A stretch of 64,000 nucleotides of DNA from Cryptomeria japonica (lineage: Eukaryota; Streptophyta; Pinopsida; Cupressales; Cupressaceae), in assembly GCF_030272615.1 (NCBI RefSeq), contig NW_026729174.1:95803-159802 (forward strand), given 5' to 3'. The notes beneath the pieces were generated by a model. The model had not been told where the DNA came from. It worked only from the letters and a program-made list of their open reading frames with translations, and did not search any database. This document shows, in pieces, positions 36,105 to 48,900 of the stretch. The translations under genes and the position numbers were made by a program. Numbering within the stretch: position 1 is the stretch's first letter; each line of letters starts with the position of its first letter.

Positions 36105-37887
36105 TTAACGGTCCACATACTCGATGTCAAATTCACTTAGAATCATCACCCATTTGGCCAAGCGGCCTGTCAATGCTGTTTTGCTGAGTAAGTGCTTTAG
36201 TGGATCAATCTTTGCAATGAGTTGTACTTTATGTGTCAAGAGATAGTGCCTCAGTTTAGTGGCTGCCAAGATTACTGCTAGGCAAGCTTTCTCAATAGGG
36301 GTGTAATTGAGTTCATAGCCAACCAGTGTGCGAGAGATGTAGTAAATAACACACTCTTACCCTTCTGCATTGTGTTGTGCCAGTAGCACTCCTAATGCTG
36401 TATTTGTTGCTGAGATATAGAGTAGTAGAGGCTTACTCAGATCTGGTGGGATCAACAATGGTGTATTCATGAGATAGTCTTTAAGTATCTGGAATGCTTG
36501 TTGGCATCTGGTATCCCATTGAAAGCGGATGTTCTTGTGTAACAGGTGTGTAAATGGGTGACACTTATCTACCAACTGTGCAATGAATCTTCGGATGGAT
36601 TGTAGTCGCCCTTGTAATGTCCTTAGCTGACTGATGTTCTTCAGAGGTGGCATGTCCATGATTGCTTTGACTTTGGCAGGATCGACCTCAATGCCTTTGC
36701 TTGAGACAATGTATCCTAGAAGCTTCCCTGAGGTTACTCCAAAGACACATTTCTTTGGGCTGAGTCGAACATGATATTGTTCTAGCCTGTTAAAGATTTT
36801 CTCTAATATTTCCAGATGACCTTCTCCTTTTAGTGATTTTGCTAGTAAGTCATCAACATAATCTTCCATTATAGTTTGCATTATGTCATGAAAGATGGTG
36901 GTGATTTCTCTTTGATAGGTCGCTCCTGCATTCTTTAGACCAAAAGGCATTACATTCCAACATTATGCTCCCCATGGACATGTGAAGGTCATCTTATGTT
37001 GATCCTCTGGTGTGATGTTTATCTGATTGTACCCTGAAAAGCCATCCATGAGTGAAAGAATGACATGTCCCGCTGTTAGGTCTACGATTATGTCGATGTT
37101 TGGTAGGGGGAATTCATCTTTAGGACATGCCTTGCTCAGATCTCTGAAGTTAGTACAGATACAAATGCCCCCATTTGGTTTGCCGACAGGCACAATATTG
37201 GATATCCAATCCGCATAATCGATTAGTCTAATAAAACCAACATCTAGGAGTTTCTTAAGTTTTGCTTTGACTAGCAAAGTTTCTGTGAAGTTTCTGCTTG
37301 ACAGGTTTGGCTCCTTCTGCGACTATGAGGTGATGCATGACTAAATCAGGATCAAGCCAAGGCATGTCTGCATATGACCATGCAAAGTTAATCTGGCGCT
37401 TTTGGAAGAATTCTACAAACTTAGGTTGTTCCTCTGAAGTTAAAAGAGATGCCAGATGTATGTGGTGAGGAGTTTCAGGAGTCCCCATGTTGTATTCTTT
37501 GGTTTCCTCAATGAGAATTGTTGATTGTTCCTGTTGTGTACTATAAGGGAGAATGTCAAACCTTTCATCCTCCGGTGCCTCAAAGATGTTTTCACCATTG
37601 GATACACTCTTTCTTTTTACTTTTGTGGGATCAAAGAGTGCCACAGTGTGGTTTTCACTGGAAGATCCATGTTTTATTGTTATATTTTTGCAGTGGAAAG
37701 GTTTGGCATCCGCCCCAAAGTATGCTGTGCTATTAAGTTCAATGGTGAATCCAGCTTTGTGATCCCCGCTTGGTATGTTATCCCGTAGTTCCAAAAAGTC
37801 AATTATTGCCTCATCGTTTTGGAAATGGTCAAGACATGAGGGATTAGGTTGGTTCCATTTGATGAGTTCAGGATGGATAATGGGCAT
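36105..37887 (-). pseudogene. Element B reverse transcriptase and first RNase H, broken
   Basis: The upstream part ends in the Tat-typical FAWSYADMPWLDPDLVMHHL. RT follows after a frameshift near 37270-37290: IVPVGKPNGGICICTNFRDL, VILSLMDGFSGYNQI, MPFGLKNAGATYQREI and the catalytic EDYVDDLLAKS. Then QLRTLQGRLQSIRRFI and the first RNase H (LLLYISATNTALGVLL, TPIEKACLAVILAATKLRHY). From 37277 onward all segments stay in frame; stops lie at 36963-36965, 36357-36359 and 36105-36107. The RNase H start has SAT where an aspartate is usual, so that domain is probably also inactive by substitution. Confidence 0.92.
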
Positions 37888-38032
37888 TACTTCATTGATT
37901 AGGTTAAGTTTGTTATATGTGTCAGTGAGGGTGAAGATGTTGTGGTGAAGGTCATTGATGGTACTCTCCCTGTCAGAATCAGGTAGGGTCTGTGGAAGAT
38001 GTTTCCAGCTCAGGAACCCAAGAGGTCTTTAT

Positions 38033-38515
38033 CTATGCTTGTCCATAAATAGGGATGTCTTTGCGGGGTGGAGGTAGTGATGTGTCTTCCTCATCTGAAG
38101 TATTAAGCTGGATGGAATCAAATTCCCATTCATGTGAGTCAATCTCTGAGTCGTTTTCCAGTATCCGATTACTATACCATACTGGGATGTCCTTTGAGTT
38201 AAACACTACAGGTGTGATCGGTTTTGTAGATGAAATGATTGGTGTTGCAGGAAGGATTATGGGGATCAATGAATCCAATACGGGGAGTATTGGTAGTGTT
38301 GACTCTGCTTCTTCTGCTGGAATTGCCGGTATTGTAGATACTGCTGTGGGTTCTGATAGAATTGTTGCTGCTAATGGTGCTATTGATGTTTTTGCTACTG
38401 CTGATGGGGTCGTTGGTTTGATTGGTGGGATGATGGGTGTTGTAGATGGTTTTGTTGAGATTTTTAACCTTAATGGGGTAGTTGCTATGGTGTTTGACAC
38501 TACTTTTATAACCAA
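38033..38515 (-). pseudogene. Element B linker region, Thr/Pro/Ile-rich
   Basis: A 160-codon frame between protease and RT: a low-complexity half rich in T, P, I and S, then an acidic half (DSEIDSHEWEFDS). It is out of frame with its neighbours. Tat elements often have a poorly conserved stretch here; I see no domain. A plus-strand frame over the same bases is a shadow. Confidence 0.6.
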
Positions 38516-38687
38516 CGGTGACCTCTTTGTAATAGGCTGATATAGTGGTTTGTTGGGTTTCCCATTGAATCTGAGCTTAGGAAGAATCTCCTTTTGAAAG
38601 CCTAGGCCAGTGTTATCTTTGGGTTTTAATTCCGGCTACAGTGGTTCATGTCGTCCTTGCTTGCAAGGCCCCAAAGCACTCTGACCA

Positions 38688-39944
38688 TCATAACCCATTC
38701 TTTGCATAATGAGAATACTGATATGTGGGAAGATTAGTTTGTGGAATATCGGTGGTGATGGGATCTTTATAGATCCATTTTTCTAAGTCTTCATCTCTAG
38801 TCTCTTCTTCTTGACTCTCTCCAAGAATGAATGGTGTCAAAGTACATCCTGGTTTGACCAGTGGCGTTTGAAGTAACCGTTGAGGTTTGCCATGTGTCCT
38901 AGGAGAAGTAGGCATTTGCCCCACACAAAATAGTTGGCTCAAATTGTACTCCCCAGGACCTTCCTCTGCTATTTTCATTTTGAGCTTCTCTTGCTTGGGT
39001 ATAGTGGTTTTTGAACTAGAAAGAGAGGCTGGACTTACGTATGATGTGGATAAGATGGCTTCTCTATTGTTGGGAAAGGTAATCTCTGGTTGATGATTTA
39101 TATTATGACAATATGAAAAGGGGTTTGCATTGCCCAGGATGGTAATTTCTACACCATTATGCGGGAACTTGACACACTGATGGTAGGTGGATGGAACTAC
39201 TTGCATGTCATGTATCCAAGGTCTTCCTAATAATAAATTGTATGATAGAGGAAGGTCCAGAACTTGACAGATGATGTGTTTCACCACAGGGCCCACTCGG
39301 ATTAGTAGCACCACAACTCCTTTGGATGAACGCTCTACATCATCATAGGCTTTGATTGTTATCTTCTTTAAGGGATCCACTGATTCAATTGCATATCCCA
39401 AAGCTATCACTAATTGCAGTGTACAGATATTCAAGCCTGCTCCATTATTGATCCAGACTCGCTTGATCCTATGTTGGTTGATATACCCTTCAATGTGTAG
39501 TGAGGCATTGTGAGGTTGCTGGAAGGATGAGTTGTCACTTTTAGAGAAAGTGAGACAAGGTGATGACCTTATATTTCCAACCATAGCTTGGAATTGATGT
39601 GTATTTAGGTTTGTAGGGACTGACGCCTCTTGGAGAGCTTGATCCAAGATTGTTTTATGGGATGGAGATAGGCACAATAGCTCTAAGATAGATATTAGTG
39701 CGGGCATTTTGTCTAATTGGTCCACAAAGTTATACTTCTTTGGGATAGATGGCGTGCCTTGTTGAGCTGATTTTATGCTAATCTTGTCGCGTTGTGTAAC
39801 AACATTGCAAGTGGAGTTGGGGTTTTTGATGGTAATTGTTGCAATTTGTTCACTGGCATCATATAGGTGATTTACAGTGTAATTATAAGCGGCTCGCGTA
39901 TAATCATTGGTATCTATGGCTCGCCCTGAAGTGGAAGGACCCCT
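38688..39944 (-). pseudogene. Element B aspartic protease region
   Basis: The main frame (39725-38688, 345 codons) holds the retropepsin fold: IKRVWINNGAGLNICTLQLV, then ILLIRVG-like and YNLLLGRPWIHDM motifs. The active-site triad reads NGA with asparagine where the catalytic aspartate is expected, so the protease would be dead even if translated. It is in frame with the gag parts upstream (219 nt from the stop at 39945). The C-terminal third is unconserved. Confidence 0.85.
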
Positions 39945-41504
39945 TTAATCTTGTGATGGAAGTGGATTTTTAAACATGAGATGATCATTGTTTGTTGTCT
40001 TTGGGTTGTGTCCTTCGATTTCGATTTCACCTTGGTCAATAAGATCCTGAATAAGATCTTTCAATCTGTGACAATTTCTTGTCTTATGCCCTTTCCCTTG
40101 ATGGAAATCACAATGTTCAGTATCCCTCCACCATGAAGGTTTGACCCGAGGTTCGTAATTTGATGTTTTGGGTAAGGTCACCAGATTTTGAGAAACCAAC
40201 TGTCGTAACATTGTTTCAATAGGTTACCCTAAGGGAGTGTATGTTTGTTTTGGTTTAAAATTTTGCTGGCGTTGTTTGGGTTCCTCTTGAGGTTCATTGC
40301 GTCCTTAATTTAGGGGAGCAACTGTGTTATTCTTGAGTGGGGAATTTTGTCTCGCAAAGTGGACCACAGGTTGTGCACTTTTGATAGTCCTTGCATCCAC
40401 AACCCCGTCATTGACGATGTTTTTGTTTTTGTTCCAGAAATTAGGTATGTCACTATTGAAGCACGGGCGAGGTGCATCTTTGAGTTCATTGTATATTATG
40501 ATTAGACCCTTTTTGATGAGAGCCCTTTCATATTTTAAACCCTCTGTGATCATGTCATTGAAAGATTCTATTCCTTTCATGTCTAAATGAAATTCCATTT
40601 CTTTGTTCAGGTTGGAAATAAATATTTCCACTAGCTCTCTTTCAGGTAGCTGAAGGGAACGTCTGCTAGACATTTGTTGCCATCGTTGCAGGAAAGCTGA
40701 AAATAGCTCCCCTGGTTTTTGCTTAGTGTTACATAGATCAGCCATGGTGATATCACTTTCAATGTTATGTGAGTAATGTGCTATGAGTTTTTGGACCAGT
40801 TCTTCGAATGTACTAATGCCGCTTGTTAGTCGGGAAAAACATTGCGTGGTTGTCCCTGCCAAACTTTGAGGAAAGAGATGCATTAGGTATGTGTCCTCAT
40901 ATGCCACTTCTAGGCATGTTGAATGGAATTCTCTAACATGATCGTGAGGGTCTCCTTTTCCTCTATATTTTTTGAACTTAGGTGTTTCAAACCCTCGTGG
41001 AAAAGGTGGCATATGAAGATTCCTATCAAAGGGATAGGGGCAAATATCATTAAGTGAAAACTGGTTAGTTTTCACACCACTCTGAAGCTGTTGGGCGAGA
41101 TTCTTGACTTTTTGTCGCAACATGTCTATGTCATTTGGAGGAGGAGGAGGTGGGGGATTTCCCTGATGAAAGTTGTATCTAATGTGATCTGGACCTGTTT
41201 CATCCTCATTATGACTTTGGAATTTTGATGCTTGCCTTAGTTTTGCCACATCAAAATCAGAGGGTAGTTTGGCTCCCTCTTGAGCAAGTCTTAAAAAGTG
41301 AGCATCAACATTTCTCCTGTGTATTTCGTCAAAAAGTCGATTGAAGAGAGGGTTGTGTTGTGCCCTTTCTATTGCTGCAGGAGTAGGAGTACTTGGATTT
41401 TCATCATTTGTGTTTCCTCCAAGGGCTTCTTGGAATTCAATGAGATTTTCCTCCTCTTCTTCCTCAATCTCTATTTGCCTAGATCTGGATTTGGTTTGAG
41501 CCAT
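39945..41504 (-). pseudogene. Element B gag, nearly intact
   Basis: I start at the ATG at 41502-41504 (MAQTKSRSRQIEIEEEEEE) rather than the first in-frame Met at 41609, which lies in leader-like sequence. The capsid-type domain is clear (RGFETPKFKKYRGKGDPHDH, FPQSLAGTTTQCF, FSAFLQRWQQM, VEIFISNLNKEM). After two in-frame stops (40305-40307 and about 40224) comes a zinc-knuckle-like CDFHQGKGHKTRNCHRL, the Tat/Athila variant of CCHC. Gag would form the particle. The 399-codon first segment is the longest intact retroelement frame in the window. Confidence 0.9.
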
Positions 41505-44057
41505 TTTGTTTATAAGTTTTTGTTGAAGTTTGATGAAAATGATGATGAGTTGGTGATGAAATGAAAGATTGATGTTTGGTGAAGTGTTTTGCATATGGAT
41601 CTCTAACACTAAAGGTTGATGTTACCAAAAGTTCTTCCTTGAATTGCTTGTTGCGTTTGATTGACAAAGTTTGATGTGATAAGGTTTAGAGAGATCTAAG
41701 ATGTGTTACAGACCCAACTACCTAGTAATGAGAGGATTCACTCATAGACTAGTTTTAACCTGCGTAGAAATGCCTCTTAGGATGAGTTTATCCTAGATGT
41801 AGAGACACTCTAAAAAAAGGTGATGTGTTGTGTTTGATTCAAGCAATATCAAAATAGAACTTAGGACAAAAACCTCTTGATGTTTTGAGAGTTGAAATGG
41901 ATTGATGATATGTGAATGTGAGAATGGATGAAGTGTTAACTTCAATAGAAACTTTGTGTTACAAAAGGAACAAACTCTACCTCTTCTTGTTCAGGGGTTG
42001 GTGGTTCTTCCCTAGCTGAGTTATATGTGATGCAAATGTCTGGAAAGAAGGCAGGATTGATCTTGCCTCCCTTGTTTTTGTGACAACTCAAAGCTCGATA
42101 TTGAGTAAAAGCTCTGCGATTTAATGACTCTTGATCAAACTCGTTTGATTTTCCTTGAAGATATAGACGCATGTGATGTAAGAGGGTTCTATGTGAGACA
42201 TATTTTTCTATTAAGATAGAAGAATTTCCTGCTTTTGATAAGAGCCTTTGAGCTCAATGGTCTTCTCTTCAAGTTGACATGTTGACGATGATTCTTCTTT
42301 CTTAAGATGTGAAGAATGGTCATATAGTTTTGATAATTTGTTTTTGCTCTTTGTTTTTGATCTTTTTGCTGGTATTTGAAAATGTTGTGTTGGATGAATA
42401 CTTGTTTTTGGAACTGATTTTTAATTTTTGTTTGACAAGAAAACAAAGCAAGCACACAAACACAAGAATTTTGCCTCAAAAGGCACAAATAGGTGTGGGT
42501 CTAGATCAACCCAAAACTTTGAACTTTTTATGACCCTTTCCTTCAAATGTTTTTTTAGGTGTTTTTCCAAAGCTTGAAGTCAGCTCAATTTGTACTGGTC
42601 TGACAAAAAACAAAGACACTTCAAACACACTTTATCCCTAAGGTCAAATGGCTAGTTGCGATAATTTCATCCCACATCTTGATATTTCTTCAACTTTGGT
42701 ACTACATACCTTATGAATCCCGCCATGGCATGTAAGGATGTGATATACTAAGTCTTGCACGAGCATGACAAATAGATGATCCCTATGATGGAGGAGTCAC
42801 CACTTTTATCAGGCTACAAGTAATCTTTCAAAAAGCTATGTTTCTACTCAAGGAAATATGTATGGTGAGTATCTTGGGAGCAAAACTATCTATGCTCTTG
42901 CACTAAATTTATCACAAATATCCTCAATCAATAGAACGGGTGGGCTACTACATAAAGGTGTTTAGTAACTTATCACTTAAGAGCCTTGTAACTTGTGGTG
43001 GGGCCCATTTGTTCTTTCAGAAAGTTACACTGTAGGAACAACTATACCCAAGGCTACAGCTTTCGCTCACACCTGATTTCTATAACGGCTCGAAGGATTT
43101 ACCGCGCGAGGTCATTCCCAAGAGTGATGTGTCTCTTGGAAGGCCTCTCTTAAAAATATAAAATTTGAGTGTTACTAACACTTCTCTCTTGCACCTAGGA
43201 CCACGAAAGCCAAGGGAGAGGATAGTGTGTGTTAGAAGTAGGACCACTCTATAGATTTTGCACAAGCATACCAAACACAAAAGACACTTGTTCTTTTTAA
43301 CTGATTTTCATTGCAATGTGATCTGACTAATTGGAGATGTTGCTCGAACAATCATGGTGTTCTTTTTAACTTTCAAAGGCAAAATGTGTTGTAAACTAGG
43401 AACTTGAAATCCTGGTCAACTGAGTTGAAAAACACGTTTTTGCTTGAAGTAAAATCGCTTTTGAACTTTGAAGAAAAATAAAAATAAAAATGGCTTGTTC
43501 TTTTTAGTTGGCCCCAAAACGAAATGTTGATTGTGAATTTCCTTAAGTTGATGCAAGAAATGAAAGTTGTGTTGTTGATTTTAAGCACCAAAATAAAGAT
43601 TGTTCCTAACTTGCAAATAAAGTTTGAAGTTTGTGGCTCTTTTTAATTTGCAAGTGGGGTTCTTTTTACAAACCAAAACTAAAGATGTGATTATTTTTAT
43701 GATCCAAAATGAAAATGTGAGGTTCAATTTTTAAGCCAAAAGAGAGAATGAATTTGTTTTAATCCAACTTTGAAAACAAAGTGAAAGAAAGAATTCAATT
43801 CTTTCTAATCTAACTCCTCCAATCTTGCATAAACAAACAAACAATTAGTCCAAAAAATTAAAAAAAATGAGGTATTGGTGGGCTTCTACAAGCCTAGGTT
43901 TTGATTTTTGGTTACAATAAAAAAAATTACAACTCTATGTTATGATAGCGCCACTCTGTGTAAACAAAGAAGCACTATTTAACACGAAAGTGGTAAACCG
44001 CAACCTGTGTGGCAATTTAAACAAAAAAGTTAGTAGTTTTGAAGAGAAATCTTGTGT
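41505..44057 (-). other. Element B untranslated leader
   Basis: About 2.5 kb between the primer site and gag. Frames (for example 76 codons at 41942-42172, 99 at 42189-42488) show no recognisable domain. Long leaders are common in Tat-lineage elements. Confidence 0.7.
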
Positions 44058-44081
44058 TGGATTCACGTCAGGTTCACCAAA
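44058..44081 (-). other. Primer-binding site of element B
   Basis: The minus strand reads TTTGGTGAACCTGACGTG straight after the LTR end GAGCATCA. The priming tRNA is not the initiator Met used by A and C; I do not assign it. Confidence 0.65.
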
Positions 44082-45878
44082 TGATGCTCTACAAAAAGGA
44101 TTAGAAAATCTGTTCGATGACAACACACACAAGAGCACAAGAAACAAACGTTAGTGTTAGCAACAAAAGATTATCCTAAATAGGCATATCAAGAGAGATA
44201 TTAAGCATGAAATAGAAAGCATACAAACATAGAATAGATAAACTATACTCCTCCAAATGCTAATCAAGATGCTCATAGTTGCTCCTCCCTTGTTCCTCTC
44301 CTCTTCAAATTCCATATGAGTGTAGCTCTCAGCTTTTAGCACTAGCCATGGATGCCATATGGAGATTCAAGATGGTTGAATATGATAAGAAAATGCTATG
44401 CAAGTGTAGATAGTGATGCTATGAAAAAGATCTATGCTAATACCAGTATAACAACAATATTCTAATGCTTCCTTCTTTGCTTGAGGAAAAGGGTTCTATT
44501 TATAGAAGAAATGGGGAAATGAAGGGTTAAGATTGAATAATCTTAACAAGGGTTAGGATTGAAAGATATTCAATCCATGTGAGACTTTCAACCCAATCCC
44601 ATGTTGACAAGTGTCACCATGAGGAGGCTTGAGAGGAGAGATAAGGAGTATTAAATGCTTGAGGGGACATGATGGTTACCCTAGGGGGTTGGGTTAGGGT
44701 TATGTTAATGGATATTCCTTTTATCCAAGGGATAAATGAATGTGCAAGGGTTAAATGGTTACCTTAGTCAAAGAAATAAATGCTTTGAAGAGACCCATGA
44801 GTCAAAAGGATGGTTAAGTTAGAGGAAAATCTCTAACCAAAGGTAAAAGGTGAGTTAACCATAAATGGTTATGTAAGAGCCTTTAATGGTTTGGAAGACT
44901 TTAGAGGTTAACCATTTGAAGACATAAAGCCTTTAATGGTTATTGAAGACTTTGGAGGTTTTTGAGAAGTGACTTCCTTTTATTTAGGAATGTGACAATG
45001 ATTAGGATAGGATTAGATTAATTAGAAGGAGTTAGAAGAATCTAGAAGGGAGTTAGGCATGCAAGTGGGAGGAATTTTGGGATTTTCAATTGAAATAAAA
45101 TCATTTATTTCAATTAAATGGTGTAATTTGCATTTGGATAGATATTTAAATAAATATTAATTTATTTAAATGTGAATGTGAATTTTGAATTTTATTTAAA
45201 TAAATCTTAATTTATTTACATGAGAAAAAGGAAGATAAAGCATTAAATGCTTGAAGACTTTTAGGGAAAACCATTAAAGACTTGAGAAGACTCTAGAAGG
45301 AAGCCATTAAGTTTGAAGACTTTAAGGGAAACCATTAAAGGTTTGAGAAGACTCTAGAAGTAAGCCATTAAGTTTGAAGACTTTAAAGGAAACCATTAAA
45401 GGTTTGAGAAGACTCTAGAAGGAAGCCATTGAGTTTGAAGACTTTAAGGGAAACCATTAAAGGTTTCAAGTGGGTGAGGATAAATAGGATTTTAAATAAA
45501 TAATTTATTTATTTAAAATAGTTGTGCAACTTGCATTTGTAGGAAAATGCAAGTGGGTGGAGGATAAAGGTGATTTAAATAAATGTTAATTTATTTAAAT
45601 GTGAGAGATGAGATTCTGGGGGATTTAAATAAATATTAATTTATTTAAATGTGAGAGAAGATTTAATTAAACAAATATGATTTATTTATTTAATTAATGG
45701 TCTGAATTTGGTTAAGTGAATAAAATAAAATAAATTGAATAATTTATTTAATTAATAGGAGAAGAGGGTTAAGATGAATTAATTAAAAATTAATTTAATT
45801 TATTATTGATTGATGGTTAAATAATCAAATAAATACTAAATATTCATTTGATTAAGTGGACATATTTATGTGACTACA
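44082..45878 (-). repeat. Element B 5' LTR
   Basis: TGATGCTCTA...GTGACTACA, 1797 bp, colinear with the 3' LTR except for one 23-bp gap near 45068. TATA-like TCTATAAATAGA on the minus strand at 44495-44506 would be the active promoter. Confidence 0.92.
44495..44506 (-). promoter_or_regulatory. TATA box of element B (5' LTR copy)
   Basis: Identical to the 3' LTR copy; reads towards the element's genes. Confidence 0.65.
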
Positions 45879-45883
45879 TTAAT
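45879..45883. repeat. Target-site duplication of element B, right (TTAAT)
   Basis: Exact match to 29737-29741. Confidence 0.85.
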
Positions 45884-45952
45884 TAATGTGTGCTAGTTGT
45901 CACCCTAACTCTTACGACTTCCAGGAGTAAGTCAAGTCTAAGGGGAGGATGA
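45884..45952 (+). other. Element A internal sequence, right part, with polypurine tract
   Basis: 69 bp ending AAGGGGAGGATGA (45940-45952) directly before the LTR start TGTAGTGTCC. Too short to show any pol remnant. Confidence 0.75.
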
Positions 45953-48900
45953 TGTAGTGTCCACTCTTGACTTGACTTGTTTTGATTAGAGTTAACTTTT
46001 ATTTCATGCGTGATATAATTATCTCAACTATTTATGATGATTTGGATGATGATTATTCATGTTTTAGTTACGCATTGTGATGATAGAAATTATTGGGCAT
46101 ATCCTATTTTGGATGATTTATAGGATGTTGATACTATCATTATTGATCATGTGATTTGATGGATACTATATGCTTACTATGTGATAGATTATCGATAGAT
46201 TATATTGATCTTGGATTTGATGTTGATTATGATTACACTAACCCTATTTCATGATTACATTTGATGAGATGCTTATGATATGTGTTTGACTATCTTTGTG
46301 ATAGATAGGATTCCACATCACTCATTGCAAGCAGGATGTGTCATTGCAACTCTCTATCACTTGTCTGTTATGATATATATGTATATGTTGTATTATCGTT
46401 TTGTGGTTGCACGACCTTGCAAGTACCAGACATTGACTCCACCTAGATTAACATGTCTAAGCATGCCTTTAATTCTAGTGACTTATGTGGTTTGGATATG
46501 ACATGAGTTCCCCTCACTTACTCTAGGTCTAAGATGTGCACCAATTGTCATAGTGTCTTGGTGTAATTCACCACGTCAGTTAGTGAGTTTGATCTTTTCA
46601 GTATTGTGAGTATGTTTAGACATGGTTGATTTATTTGATTATGTTTAGATTAATTATGTGATCCTTGATGTGTGGTTTTATAATTAATAATGCTTATTTT
46701 AATGCATTTAATTTATTGGCTTTGAGTATTTAATTATTTGATATTTTATGGTTATTTATTTTGTGTGATTTTAATATTTATTTGGTATTTATTGTTTAAT
46801 CTTTATTGAGGTCTGATCATTTATTTGATATTTAATTATTTAGTTATTTAATTATTTATTCATTTAATGTTTATGGTTTAATTACTTATTTGGTATTTAA
46901 TGTTTATTTATTTATTATTGATTTATTGTTTAATTGGCATATATTTATTTATTGTTTATTGTTTAATAGTTCTTTTATATTTATTTATTTAGTCAACTTT
47001 TATTTTATTAGCCTTGGCAACTAATATTAAATTATTTAATTGGTTTTATTTTAAATGTCCGGATTAGATATTTAATAGGGCATGGTCATTATTGTTTATG
47101 CATTGGTAATCAATACTTTATAATATCTTATTACATTTCTCTTGTTACTTGGTAAATAATATTTTATATAATTTTAGCTATTTCTCTTATTACAAGAGTA
47201 AACGAGTTTATTATATTCCCCACATACCGTTAAATGCTACTGGTTTGATTATTTATGAGATTATATTTAATTAATTAATTAATTAATTTATAACTTATGT
47301 TTTTTTAATAGTTTGACTTTCATTTCCTAAGTGGGGTGTATGAACACATTCTGCAAACATTTTTCCTTTGGATTTGGATTTACACTTGGATTTTGGCCAG
47401 AGCTTGGTTGGATTTTGGCTTGTCTTTGTGGGGATCTCTTCTACAACTACATTCTATCACTTCTGGTTGCAGGTTGGAGCTTGAGCCTTTGTATTATTTT
47501 TATTTTAATGGCTTCCCTGTATGCTTTGTGTCTACACATTGTTTGTGGGAGATGGGTTGAAAATAATATTTATTCAATGGTTTTAATATAGTTCTGGAAA
47601 TACTTATTTGGGGAGAAACTTTATATTATATGGTTTTTTTGTATAGTTGCTTCCGAAAAATATATTTTTGGTTTCTTGAGAATGTCGCTCACGGCTCTGC
47701 ACGCTTTCTGAGAAATGTTTCTTTCTCTCTGAGAACTTATTTGGTTGTTGGGATGCTTTAAGATCCCCTTTTTGAGTAGGATTATCCCGTGTGTGTTTTG
47801 TTGGGTTGTTCAGAGGTTCTATGAGTGTTTATTCTGGTTTATTTGTGTGTTTTACCATGAGAAAAACTTTGATATATTTTTATTTATACTTGGTTAGATT
47901 TTATTTCGTTTATGCCCCTTTATTCCTTATTTCTGGGCAACCTTGTTGGTCTTTGTTTCATGAGATTTGGTTAAGTGTATGATTTTATATTTTTGCCGAA
48001 AGTATTCTTAAGTTTTCTGTTAAATTTATGTATTTGCGTTGTTTAGCAAAAGCGCTAACCTGTTGCGTAAACACGCTAACCTGTTGCGTAAATGCACTAA
48101 TCTATTGGCTAAAAGAGCTAACCTGCTGGGTAAATGCGCTAACCTGCTCGGTACATGTCTTTTAAAGCTTTGCTTATTTTGATTAATTTTTCCGATCGAA
48201 TTTTTGTACTAGAGGCTTTATTGAGGTCTGCTGACATTTTCTTGATTTGGCTTTGATCAATTTTGATGTATTTTGTGTATATTTAGCTCTCCATGTCTTT
48301 CTCGATGTTTTAGACTCTCTCCATGTTGATGAGTAAGTTATATTATTATTTTGAGACCAACAAGTGGATTGGTCTTGCTGTGATGTTATCTTTTTATTTG
48401 ATGGAAGATTTGATTGCAAATTTAATGGCTTGGTTATGCCTTTTATTTATTGGGCAAGAGGCTCATTTTGTTATATTTGATGTTGTTGTATCCTTGCGTA
48501 TGTTGCAATAGTATGTGCAGATGTTCTTGGCTGCATATGTATGTTATATTTTTATGTTTTATTATGGTTTAGAGCCTCTTCTGATTTATTGTTGGGCCAT
48601 ATTAGGGGGAGTGGGCTTCCTTGTGATGACCAGAGTCATGAGAGATAGGCTTGCATGAGGTTCCTTGTAAATATGCATGAAGACTAGACCTCAGGGCACA
48701 TTGGAGTTTACCATGATTCATAAATAAGTGATAACCTAATAATTGATGGGTTGGGTAGCTAGATTCATTAATAAGATAGTAAATTGATTTGAGCCTCATG
48801 GCTTAGTCCTAGGGAGGATGTTTTAGGATAAGCATGAGAAGGCCATGAAGACAATAAGCTAATCTCCCTTAGTCTCTCATAGGTTGAGATGGCTCCACAT

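Larger units (their letters stand above)
29742..45878 (-). mobile_element. Element B: Tat-lineage Ty3/Gypsy retrotransposon, 16.1 kb
   Basis: Complete in structure: 5' LTR (44082-45878), primer site, 2.5-kb leader, gag (41504-39945), protease, variable linker, RT, RNase H, a second RNase H, integrase (ending 34230), a 2.7-kb 3' region, polypurine tract, 3' LTR (29742-31561) and a perfect TTAAT duplication. The extra RNase H between RNase H and integrase and the C-x-F-H-Q zinc motif mark the Tat lineage. In two sampled stretches the LTRs are alike (5 mismatches in 300 bases, 30361-30660 against 44701-45000). All proteins carry stops, so it is defective. It sits inside element A. Confidence 0.93.

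Noticed and set aside
38055-38540. 161-codon Gly/Val/Ser-rich plus-strand frame
   Set aside because: Lies antisense to element B's linker region and has no recognisable domain; it is a shadow of the minus-strand frame.
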